Source of the DNA: Trichoplusia ni
Taxonomy: Eukaryota > Arthropoda > Insecta > Lepidoptera > Noctuidae
DNA length: 64,000 bases
NCBI RefSeq assembly: GCF_003590095.1
Contig: NC_039494.1
Span: 1 to 64,000, forward strand
Direction: 5' to 3'
Below the pieces are notes generated by a model, which made no database searches, had not been told where the DNA came from, and saw only the letters and a list, made by a program, of their open reading frames with translations. Position numbers and translations under genes: made by a program. Of the stretch, positions 15,327-24,670 are shown piece after piece (positions within the stretch are counted from its first letter, which is position 1; each line of letters opens with the position of its first letter).

Positions 15327-16082
15327 ATGATTAGTAATTTGTTTAAAAACACTGTGGCACTATGTATGCGAAGTCAAAATGCTATCAAATTTGCAGCAGC
15401 ACCTCCTCGAGCCATACACACTACAAGTCCAGCAAATGACCTAATGGAATTTTTCGATGCTAAGAAAAATTGGGGAGAATCCAACATTAGAGTCGGCAGA
15501 TCATGGAAAACCGATGAACTAAGAATCAAATCGAACACAGATTTACACAAGCTGTGGTATGTTTTGTTAAAAGAACGCAACATGCTCTACACAATGGAGC
15601 ATGAATGTAATGACAAAATGAGACTGTTTCCTAATCCTGAACGAATCGACAAAGTTCAAGAATCCATGAATAACATTGAAACAGTCATAAGGGAGCGTAA
15701 TGTAGCATACTATCAACTCGAAACTGGTGAAACTGGAGAGCGGCCTGTAGAAGATGTTGTGAACCTCTTTGGGTTGCCAGACAAACACAGGAAGTCAGAA
15801 TATTACTTACCTAAACATATGAACAAACGTTGGGTGCGACCATACCTCGAAAATGGCTTTATCAACAGTACTGCTGTGAAAAAATTCTACAGAATGTACA
15901 AAGAGAAAGAGTACAATATTGAAAGAAAAGCTCGCAACAGAGACTTCAACCATGTACAGCATCTACTGAAGAGATTCCCCGACATGGACATGGAGAAACT
16001 AAAAGCAGAATACCCAAATGTAGATATTGAGAAAGCCAAGCGCTCAAAGAAAGCCAGGGGACATTTTATGCCAAAATACTAA
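15327..16082 (+). CDS. mRpL47: Mitochondrial large ribosomal subunit protein L47 (uL29m)
   Basis: An intronless frame of 251 residues. The product is the mitochondrial counterpart of bacterial L29 and sits in the large subunit of the mitoribosome near the peptide exit tunnel. The N-terminus (about residues 1-33) is basic and hydroxylated with few acids, ending in an IHTTSPAND-like cleavage region, as expected for a matrix import signal. The MRP-L47 core follows: LMEFFDAKKNWGE near 39-51, GRSWKTDELRIKSNTDLHKL near 57-76, then a helical L29-like stretch KLWYVLLKERNML near 75-87. The basic C-terminal tail (KKARGHFMPKY) suits rRNA binding. Length and motif order match the animal family. The ATG is the first in frame after the possible start site. 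It converges with the gene at 16506-19669. Absence of introns is unusual for this window but not for small housekeeping genes. Confidence 0.95.
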   Translation: MISNLFKNTVALCMRSQNAIKFAAAPPRAIHTTSPANDLMEFFDAKKNWGESNIRVGRSWKTDELRIKSNTDLHKLWYVLLKERNMLYTMEHECNDKMRLFPNPERIDKVQESMNNIETVIRERNVAYYQLETGETGERPVEDVVNLFGLPDKHRKSEYYLPKHMNKRWVRPYLENGFINSTAVKKFYRMYKEKEYNIERKARNRDFNHVQHLLKRFPDMDMEKLKAEYPNVDIEKAKRSKKARGHFMPKY

Positions 16083-16380
16083 ACAAACTGTAGTGTAATT
16101 CTATTTTTATTTTCCTTATTATTAGGTAAATAACATTAAAAATAATAGAAACAAAATATGGAGTATCATTATTTGTTCTTCTGGAAATACTGGTAAATGG
16201 TTGACATGTGACCAAAAAAGATCAAAAGAAAAAAAAAAACAAGCATTATTTAACAGTAAAGTATATATGTATACAAATCTAAGTTTACTTTTTACAGCTG
16301 TCTTAAAATAATAATTTCTAAGCATGGCTTCATTACAAAATTAATATGACACAGCCTTTAGCAGAACAATACCTACTTAA

Positions 16381-16386
16381 AATAAA
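16381..16386 (+). terminator. Possible poly(A) signal of mRpL47
   Basis: AATAAA lies 299 bases after the stop codon. The 423-bp gap 16083-16505 should hold the 3' untranslated regions of mRpL47 and of the convergent gene. I see nothing else in it. Confidence 0.35.
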
Positions 16387-16505
16387 ATCTCATGTTGAGA
16401 TTTACTATGCTACTTTAGAGAGTCATAAAAATCAATTTTGGTCCAGATAATTATACATCTAATTTTAAACTTATGTTAACAAATTCAGTTCACAGTTCGG
16501 TCTAG

Positions 16506-19500
16506 CTATAACAACCCTGCATTTTCAAAAATACGCAGAGCCTCTGGCACCCCTACACTTTTCAGATTCTGAAAAGCTAAATGTAATTCATTAATATTTT
16601 TGAGAATAGATTTATATTTTTTTATTATATGCTCTGTGACTGCGTAAGAACCATATTCTTGCTTGTTTTGTGAAGAACTGTGATTAAGAGCTTGTTCGTT
16701 TAATTTGTCCCATGTTTCCTTTACAGAATGAATATCATACGTATCTATATATGCTTCTAGAGTTATGTATAAAGTATGAATAACATGATTTATACTTGGC
16801 TCAGACTCATTTTGTAACAATTCCAAATTTATTTTTCCATATTCTCTATTCTCTGATGTACTTTCAAGAGTCCAGCTCGTACATTTTTTTATCAAATAGT
16901 TTAGGACTTTTTTAATTTTCTTAGGCTTGGGAAACAGTCTTTCAGACAGTATGATTTGATTATTATCTTTTGGATATTTCTCCCATTGAGAATTATTGAT
17001 AAATTGAATTAATATGTTGATTATACAGTCATTGTCTGTTAAGAGTAATCTTTGTGCATGCGTGACTCCTAAAATGTGTTTCATGTAAGAAGGTTCAATT
17101 GTTTCTATTATCCTGATGATGGAGCTATGAGGCATATCTGAAAATAGAAAAGGAGACATTACTATAAAAAAAATCGGCTAACTTATTTGATACTACATTG
17201 GATTGATAATGATTGATAGTGGAAGAAATTGTAAATTTAAAAAAAAATTACCTACCTGAGATCATTTTATAAAACTCTCTGCCTAACACTGTACTATATT
17301 TGGCGACGTTTGGATAGTTCATATTAGAGTCCGTTTCACAGATGTAAAATGTTTGTACCATTATGTTCAACCACACCTGAAAACCAAAAATTAATTACTA
17401 TTAATTTTATACAAGCGAAAGTTTGTATGTATGGATGTTTGTTCCTCTTTCACGCAAAAACCACTTCACGGATTTTGACGAAACTCGAAACACACTTAAT
17501 TTTTTACCAGGATTATACAGGATAGTTTTTAACCCGAATTTATATTCCCCTGAGATCATTGTCTGAATCAGTTATCAAAAAATTAGTTAACCAATTTCGT
17601 TCTTACAGTCATAGTCCTCAACATTGAATCTGGATATTCAAGATGAACCATATATGCAAAGAGTCTAAGTATTTGTCTGCAAGTGGTTGTCACAGCTCCA
17701 GTTAGTAGCACACAATCTCCCCATAAAACAAACGCCATTAGGGGTTTATGGGATCTCATAAGATGACGACACACATTACCTGAGGTATACCTGAAATAGA
17801 AGGAATAGTTAGTTATTTTATGGTGATTCACTGTAGAGCAATGTTACTATCTAAGGCTGTTTACTTAATTTAAAATTGTAGAGTAGCAATTGACTGTATT
17901 TTGTCACTTAGCTCAGAAAAAACTATATTTAGGGCAGGGTAGAGGGACAAACAATTGGCATACTGAAATACCTTTTTTAATTATGGCTTCTTATTGGCTT
18001 ATTACTATCTCTTAAGATTAACAAATATATATGTGAAGATACTTGATTTGAGTTATATGCGAAGAAATTTTTTTTCTGGTTGTATTTTAGGTTATTTGTA
18101 AAATAATATTAATAATACTACTTATCAGCAACAGGTTACTTAAAATAATCCAATTTACCAAGTGCCTACATTTTCTGAGGAATTGTTATTAAGTTTGTTT
18201 ATTTAAACTATACTTAGTGTTAAGCTATTTCCTTAGCTAATGCCATAATAATTGCTCACTCAATGAGATTATGTGTTTTGGAAATCTGTGTAAGCAAATT
18301 TCTATTGCTGATGTAGCCTTTAAAATAAATACTTTACCTTGAATTCCAAATAGCAAGATCAAATTGCAACAGTTCAATGACACTTTCAAGAACTGCCATC
18401 AATCTCTCTATTCTCTCATGTCTATCAAGGAGTTCGAATATCTCAAACCTCTCTTTCTGCCAATGCATACCTCTGACACTCTGTTGCATTTCCATTGGAA
18501 TATTTTCATTCTTATCAACTAAAGGGCCATCAATACTATTATTACTGATTTCATATTCCAGCCTGTTTATACAGTACTTAACAATACCCTTGCTGCATTC
18601 ATATTCTGTTCTATTTGTGAATGTTTTTTCTTTTAAATCCATGGGTGAGGTCAGGAATTTGTTATAACAGGCTCTTAGAGGTTTGTCAATACAAGGAGGA
18701 TGTGTACTAAAGTTTTGTGATAAGATTTGTTGGCATTTGTCTATGATATCTGGTACTGAATGTTCACAGAAGTCGTCATCATGTGCATTCTGTAATGTGA
18801 TAATGTAATATTTTAGTATAAACATGCGCAACTCGCAAAGTATTAAATACATAATATATTTTGTTTAATAAAAGGTAGAAAATCAATATTTACCAACATA
18901 ATTTCAACAACACCCATAAGAACATTTGCAGACAAGTACTGATTAGGGGTGATGCACATTTGACAAACTTCCAATCCTTCGCTCCAAGCATTATTTTTCA
19001 TTTCTATCATAAATGATTCTGCAGCATATGGTGGCATCTGCTTGAAATTGGCCTGGAAATTAAAATAATTGCTAAAGATTAGATCAGCTGCCAAAATTAG
19101 ATGTTAACTCAGTATGATTTTACTAATAAGAAAACAAAACAAATAAGAAACTATACAACGAAAACAAAATAAATATTTTTATGACACTTTAGATTAACTG
19201 TTTGTTAGTGAGTTTACTTCGGGATTCCAAGTTACAATGACAAATTAGTTGGTATTTAATAATCGCATAACAATAAGTAAAGCACAGAGAACCTATTAGA
19301 ATGTACTTCAATAAAAATACACGCCGATTAAATGTCCTACAGCCGTTTTAAAAAAAAATAAGAGGAAAAATCAAATTACGCAGTTAGAAACTCTGTACTT
19401 ACTGCTTTTTCTTCATGTTTACAACGAGCGGTTTTTAAACATGACGGCGAATATAATAAAAGCAGTCTAGTGTTGAGGTCAAAGTAAGCTCTACTTGTGA

Positions 19501-19669
19501 CTTGTTTACAAGCTTCGATGAAATTCTTTTTCTTCTTTGCCTTTAGCTCATCTTCTTCGGTTTTAGCAACTTTAGCACGTTTCACAGATAAATCTTCGGT
19601 GTCACTTTCCCGCTTTAAGTTTTTAGTGTTTTGTGCGGCCAGTTTTGGTTTCTTCTTTTTGGGACTCAT
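16506..19669 (-). CDS. Unrecognised 604-residue, probably nuclear protein
   Basis: Six coding exons on the minus strand: 19669-19403, 19052-18894, 18789-18338, 17790-17607, 17376-17256 and 17137-16506. All introns are GT/AG and the phases (0, 0, 2, 0, 1) close into 605 codons including the stop. The N-terminus is strongly basic (MSPKKKKPKL, then KRAKVAK and KAKKKKNF), which looks like nuclear localisation signals mixed with an acidic stretch. The rest appears helical and soluble, rich in Leu, Cys and His, with no signal peptide, membrane segment or catalytic motif I can name. Phrases such as RAYFDLNTRLLLLYSP and LLQFDLAIWNSRYTSG may help a profile search. An upstream in-frame ATG at 19687 would add six residues; I chose the one before the lysine run. 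I do not recognise the family. Intron 4 holds a repeat copy. Confidence 0.75.
17407..17565 (+). repeat. Diverged dispersed repeat inside an intron
   Basis: It contains GCGAAAGTTTGTATGTATGG and TTTCACGCAAAAACCAC, then AGGATAGTTTTTAACCC, the same order as the copies near 25028 and 41041. It lies in the intron 17377-17606 of the unrecognised minus-strand gene. The 3' end with CTAG is missing or too diverged to see. Confidence 0.55.
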
Positions 19670-20788
19670 AGTTAAGGTAATTGGCAAAAGTATGTACTAC
19701 AAACCTATGACTACTTAAATCTATTAATTTTTTTGTTAGACAATACTTATCCGGTAATCAAACCAAGTTGGAAAATACGTTATTATGGTATATGTACCAG
19801 TATTATATGTATTATCTATGGGTATAGGTTCGCACTTTATTTCGCAGCTTTGACAATAACAAACTGACAAACACTTTTGACGTTTTAAAGTCAAGTAAGT
19901 TAATGTTGCTACACGAAAATGTTTTTACGTTAAAATACTTGAAGCTATAAAATTACATTAAATACTCATTGTATTACGTCACACAATTTTTTTCTCACGC
20001 ACTATAAAGCTGATTTACACCTGTAACGTGTCACAAGGCTCATTTGATCATTAGCGTCACAGCCTGTGGCCTGGTTTTTGCTGAACTGAGCCTGTTTGAC
20101 ACAGTCGTAAGGCACAGGATACCTTATTTTGTATTATTCCTTAGCCATCGTCTCGAAATTTGTCATTTTATTTTTGTAAATAAATGCCTGTCTTTAAAAT
20201 CAAGATAAACGTACTTACTTTCTTCTTCTTTTAATAATATTTTCATGACGCGGTATACGCTCTGCGCTTCTGTTGCATAACATATTGTCGTTGATATTCT
20301 TAACTCGAAAACTGAGAATTTATTAGTTCAAACCAATAAATCGGCTTAAAGTAAAATAAAGTTATAACTAAAACTACCGGCCTATGCTGGATGATTCGTT
20401 CATATTCCACGCGTGACTCAATAGGGCTGATGCTTGTCGCGCCAGCAGGATTGTCAGAAAGGGTTACGGCGGCTATGGTGTGGAGGGAACATGGGTGGGT
20501 TTTAGTCAAAGACAAAGGTTTCTTTCCGCTAAACCCAAAGGGGAAGGTGTCATTAATTTCATGATTTCCCATCCCAAACAAAAAATTATAAATCAATAAA
20601 AATTCAGTCTTTTTTACGGAAATTCCAAGGTTAAAGGTAAAAACAAACTTCGTGAACCTACGCAATTTAATTGTAACGTTTGGCTGCGTACCCAGTGTCG
20701 AATATTGAAAAATATTGATTCATAGTTTGCCGCAACCGTAGTGTACAAGTTCACGATTGCACTTTACTCTTGCAGAGTTGACCGTCGC
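19670..20788. other. Intergenic stretch between divergent genes
   Basis: This separates the starts of the unrecognised minus-strand gene and the plus-strand cuticle gene. It should hold both promoters. A diverged repeat-like block occupies about 20360-20580 (CCCACCCATG and AAAGGGGAAGG segments on opposite strands). No gene was found here. Confidence 0.5.
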
Positions 20789-20824
20789 TATAAAACCACA
20801 ACACTTGAGGCACAGGCATCAGTT
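20789..20824 (+). promoter_or_regulatory. Core promoter: TATA box plus arthropod initiator
   Basis: TATAAA at 20789-20794 is followed at 20819-20824 by TCAGTT, a match to the arthropod initiator TCAGTY. The spacing puts the initiator A about 32 bases after the TATA start, the usual distance. Transcription should begin at about 20820-20821, giving a leader of about 50 bases before the ATG at 20870. A TATA-type promoter fits a gene switched on in bursts around moults. Confidence 0.8.
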
Positions 20825-20869
20825 CCGTAAGGATCATTAGTAGACCACCACGGCACCTCCTCCACAAAT

Positions 20870-22603
20870 ATGGCTTTTGTATTCAAGGTACATATTTTTT
20901 ACAATTGTATTGAATAGAAGTAAATAAAACTAGTTTGCGCAGAAAATAAAAAAGTGCTCGGGCTCTTTCTTATCGGGTAAAGGTTCTTGTTGTTTAATTG
21001 TGTCACAGTGTTACTCGGGCGCAGCTTTCGTCAGTATTGTCATTTTGATGATGCTTGACGGAGATAAAATTACATAAAAGTATTTAACTAGCGTATTTGA
21101 TTTTGATTTAAGAGATTTTGCCGAAAAGCACTTAATTTGGTTATCAGATTCGCGGTCCACGGCGGGTATATGCCTCTTTTAAGTTTGGCCTTACCATTTG
21201 GTAATTGAACTTCTCCGAAGCGGCTCGACCGATTTTCGTGAAACTTTTGTGTGCATTTTAGTTAGGTCTTAGAATCGGTAGACATCTTTTATTAATTCCC
21301 GTGTGGTTTTGTTCATTCGTATGTAATGTTTCTTCCTCAACCATAGCAAAACAACGTTTGCTAAGTCAGCTAGATCCTAAGCTCTTATACCTAGACCTTA
21401 TAAAAAAAGGATTTGGTTGGTAAAAATGTGGGTCCTGACGCAAATTGCACCTAAACTATAATTGTCAAAAATATAATTGCCTAATACCCCGCTATTGCCA
21501 TAACAAACAAAATTAGCCTACTTGATTGACCGTAAAAAAACCACTGGTCTCACTTTCTTCGTGGTCGATTATGTTTCATTGTCATTGTTGAGTAACGAAA
21601 TATAAGCTATTGACCGTGAAGGCCGTTGCCTTTATTATTTGGACTACAGTACTGGACCCGACAAAAAGTACTCTTGAACTTTGTAGAAATGTGAAACTTG
21701 AGAAAAGTTTTCCTTTATTTATCGATTTAATTCTGTTTATTACTGGGAAAACTAGATTATGATTGATTGTGTCACTTTCAGTTCCTCACGCCGATAGCGT
21801 TTGCAACAGTAGTGCTATCAGGGAAGGCGCCGCCTGGTGGATACTCGTATAGTCGCTTCAGTGGGCCAGTCAGCGGTCAAATCGTAGAGGTTCAAGTGCC
21901 TGCTGCACAAGGTGTACCAGCCCAACAACATGCCGACTATGGCTACGATCACCAAACAGGACAAATTCACCCAGACACAGCCAAATACGCCCATCTGAAG
22001 ACTGTTGATTATGTTGTAAGTAGCTTTTGCGACTTTTAACAGAGATCCTACTTACTACTACTATTAAGAGAGAACTTACAAACAAATGCTAAACATGGTA
22101 TTAAGAAATCAGATTACTTAATAGCACGCCTTTTAAATTCAAACAGTTTCACTGATTCAGATTCTTTTTTTCACTTTAGGCTAAACCAGACTACCAGTAC
22201 TCTTATGGCGTAGAAGACCCTCACACGGGCAATCTTCAGAACCACAAAGAGCATCGCGACGGTGACGTCGTTCGAGGAGAATACTCCTTGGTTGAACCCG
22301 ATGGCTCAATTCGTCTTGTACGGTATACTGCTGATCCAAAGAATGGTTTTCAGGTAATGTTTCAAGTATACATTCTATTTCTTCTTGTGTATTGTAAGGG
22401 AAACTCAAGCTCATTTAAGCATTCTCATTTCGAAGTCGTAGAATCTACAGCATACTTAAAGAAGACGATGTAAGTGAATAGATGTTCAAAATTAAGTTTG
22501 TGTTGTTTTGCAGGCTACAGTACACAAGAAAGCTGGAGGCCAACAACAACAGCCTGTGCACTATGGACACCCGAAGCAAGAAGATGACTCCAGAGAATAC
22601 TAG
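20870..22603 (+). CDS. RR-2 cuticular protein
   Basis: Four coding exons: 20870-20887, 21782-22015, 22180-22353 and 22514-22603, all junctions in phase 0, giving 171 residues. It is a secreted structural protein that should bind chitin in the exoskeleton. Exon 1 encodes only the first six residues of the signal peptide, an arrangement typical of cuticular protein genes; the hydrophobic core FLTPIAFATVVLS follows in exon 2. Residues about 30-84 are rich in Tyr, Gln and Gly. Exon 3 carries the RR domain (chitin_bind_4), from YQYSYGVEDPHTGN near 89-102 through HRDGDVVRGEYSLVEPDGS to RLVRYTADPKNGFQATVHK near 146. The basic His/Lys-rich form and the GDVVRGEYSLVEPDG core mark the RR-2 class of hard cuticle. 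The tail is Gln/His rich. A TATA and initiator pair lies upstream; the neighbouring stomatin gene converges on it. Confidence 0.95.
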
Positions 22604-22663
22604 TCTCAATGTTATTTAGTTAAGTGTTTTGTAGATTGTTGATTATTTATTAGTGTTTTGATA

Positions 22664-22669
22664 AATAAA
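22664..22669 (+). terminator. Poly(A) signal of the RR-2 gene
   Basis: AATAAA lies 61 bases after the stop codon of the cuticle gene. A minus-strand AATAAA at 22651-22646, usable by the convergent stomatin gene, sits inside the same short 3' region, so the two transcripts may overlap at their ends. Confidence 0.65.
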
Positions 22670-22772
22670 AGAAGGAATAAAATCACTTGTTATATAATTT
22701 TAAAAATCAAAATAGGTGAAGCAGACTTACAAACCGAAAATATTCCAATTGGATGCTAGAATGTTCCCAAAT

Positions 22773-24418
22773 TTATTTAAAAAGACGCGAAATAATTTCT
22801 GATGAAAAAGGCATAACGATAGTATGTGTCTTTTCACTAGAAATCGTTTGAAGAGTTTGTAAATATCTGAGCTGAAAAGCAAAATCTTTGTGTTAGTGTT
22901 TGCGTTACATAAGCTAGTTTTACATAGGTATGGATTTATAGTGTGATTCGAAGTATATTGTTTCCCAACCTGCATGCATAATGGATTATCCATTAACATT
23001 TTCGTTGCTTTCTGTAGGTTCTTAGTGGCTTCTATTTCGGATTTGGCTACAATAATTTTTGCGTTCGCTAATCTTGATGACTCTGCTTCTGTAGCCATTG
23101 CTTTCTGCAACTGAAGAGGCAGGCTAATATCTTTACTGAAAGAAAAATGCATGCATGTGTCTTTAGTATTTTCTACTTTACTGTACTATCCAAATACCAG
23201 AGTTTGGGAATTTGGTACAACTGGAAAATGACTCAAGTAAAGCTAGGATCAAAGGCGAAATGTTTAGTTCAAATAATTGTTTCTTACACTTCAACCCTAA
23301 CGATCTTGACTCCCCAGTCTCCTGTTAGGTTGTTCATTTGTTGAAATACTTGATTGCTCACTGCCGGTCTATCAGTCAAAATTTCAGCCAATTTCCTGTT
23401 TCCAAGAGCATTACGAAGTGTTGTAGCTGCTAGAAATTGTGTTGCGATTCTAAAAAAAAGGAATGCAGGTGACGATTGTGCTAGTTAAGATTAATATTAA
23501 TATTATTGTGCTGATAAATAAATAAATAAATATTCAGAGAGTTTGGAGGATATCGACCTACCTGTAATCAGCAACATTGAGAACTGCCCAAACTGGATCC
23601 CAGATTTTGTAATACACAACCGCGTCCACAGAAACAGTCAAAGAATCTTTTGTTAATGCCTGTTAGGGTGAATAGGGTGATAGGACTTAATCAATAAGTT
23701 ATTTATGGAAAATAATAATACCTATGCCAGATGGGAAAAATAGGTATATATCTTACTTCTTGCGGAGGTACAGCATAACACATGATTCGAAGATCAGTAT
23801 ATTTTACAGTATCCACACATGGTAGAAAATACACGAGACCAGGCCCAAAGGCTTTGTTCTTTCGAACCTTCCCATTTCGCAATATTATTGCACGTTCAAA
23901 CTGCCTTACAGCCTACGTAAACAAAATGTTAAAGACATATTCAATTTGTTGAAAGTATTTAGATATTGGCGAAAAATAAAGAAACTTCTGCATTATTGCC
24001 ATATTCGACTTAAGTAACATTAAGTTCAAATATGTTTGAAGTACTGAGATTGATAAAAGAACTTACCACAAAAACGGTGAACAATGAAATCGGAAATAAT
24101 ATGATAACAAAAAACAAAGACATAAACACTAGGAATCGTTCAATGCATGTGTCTTTTGCTGAAAAATAAATAGACAGTAATCAGCTAGATACTAATAACA
24201 CTTCTAGATACTTAAGATACGTATAAAATCAAGCGTTGTACGATGAACATCAGCTCAGCAGAACCGTTGAACATACTGTTAGATTGCATAGACTTGTTTA
24301 AATTGAAGTTTTTATTAATTTGCTTTGCTTCTTCAGCAGGTCCACTCCTTTCACCATCATCCGATATTAACAATTTGTTTTGTCTTGTAGTGCTATGGCT
24401 TCCTGACGTCGCTGGCAT
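22773..24418 (-). CDS. Stomatin-family (SPFH/band 7) protein, paralogue A
   Basis: Seven coding exons: 24418-24277, 24158-24067, 23912-23757, 23659-23562, 23449-23288, 23135-22970 and 22871-22773; phases 1, 0, 0, 2, 2, 0; 304 residues. Stomatins insert a hydrophobic hairpin in the inner leaflet of the plasma membrane, oligomerise and modulate channels or transporters. The N-terminal 47 residues are polar. The hairpin follows (about 52-78, FLVFMSLFFVIILFPISLF, including the family's conserved proline). The SPFH domain begins at AVRQFERAIILRNGKVRKNK (79-98) and includes GPGLVYFLPCVDT, SLTVSVDAVVYYKI, TTLRNALGNRKLAEIL and GDWGVKIVRVEV. The coiled-coil stretch with LQKAMATEAE (near 222-231) and the C-terminal LRYLQTLQTISSEKTHTIVM complete the fold. 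AKSEIEATKNLQ replaces the usual AEGE pattern, so this copy is somewhat diverged. The first exon's donor (GTATGT) was chosen because it alone restores frame. Confidence 0.92.
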
Positions 24419-24670
24419 ATTATATTATAATACTGTTTAGGCATATTATATTAAAAGGCTGCATCACTTATGTATGTGTATATGACAAGACTAGTGATAG
24501 ATTATGCCAAACAGTTGCTATGTGTTGGTCTAGAAGAATGTATACAAAAGAGTTTTATCTCGATATGTATAGACCAAAACATTTTTGGTCACCAAGTAAA
24601 CAACTACAAGCATATGGCACCAAATACAAGGTAAGGCTCGTTTCGAACAATATTAAAAATAGACTTACTT

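Noticed and set aside
24243..24440. 65-codon plus-strand frame
   Set aside because: Antisense to the first coding exon of stomatin A.
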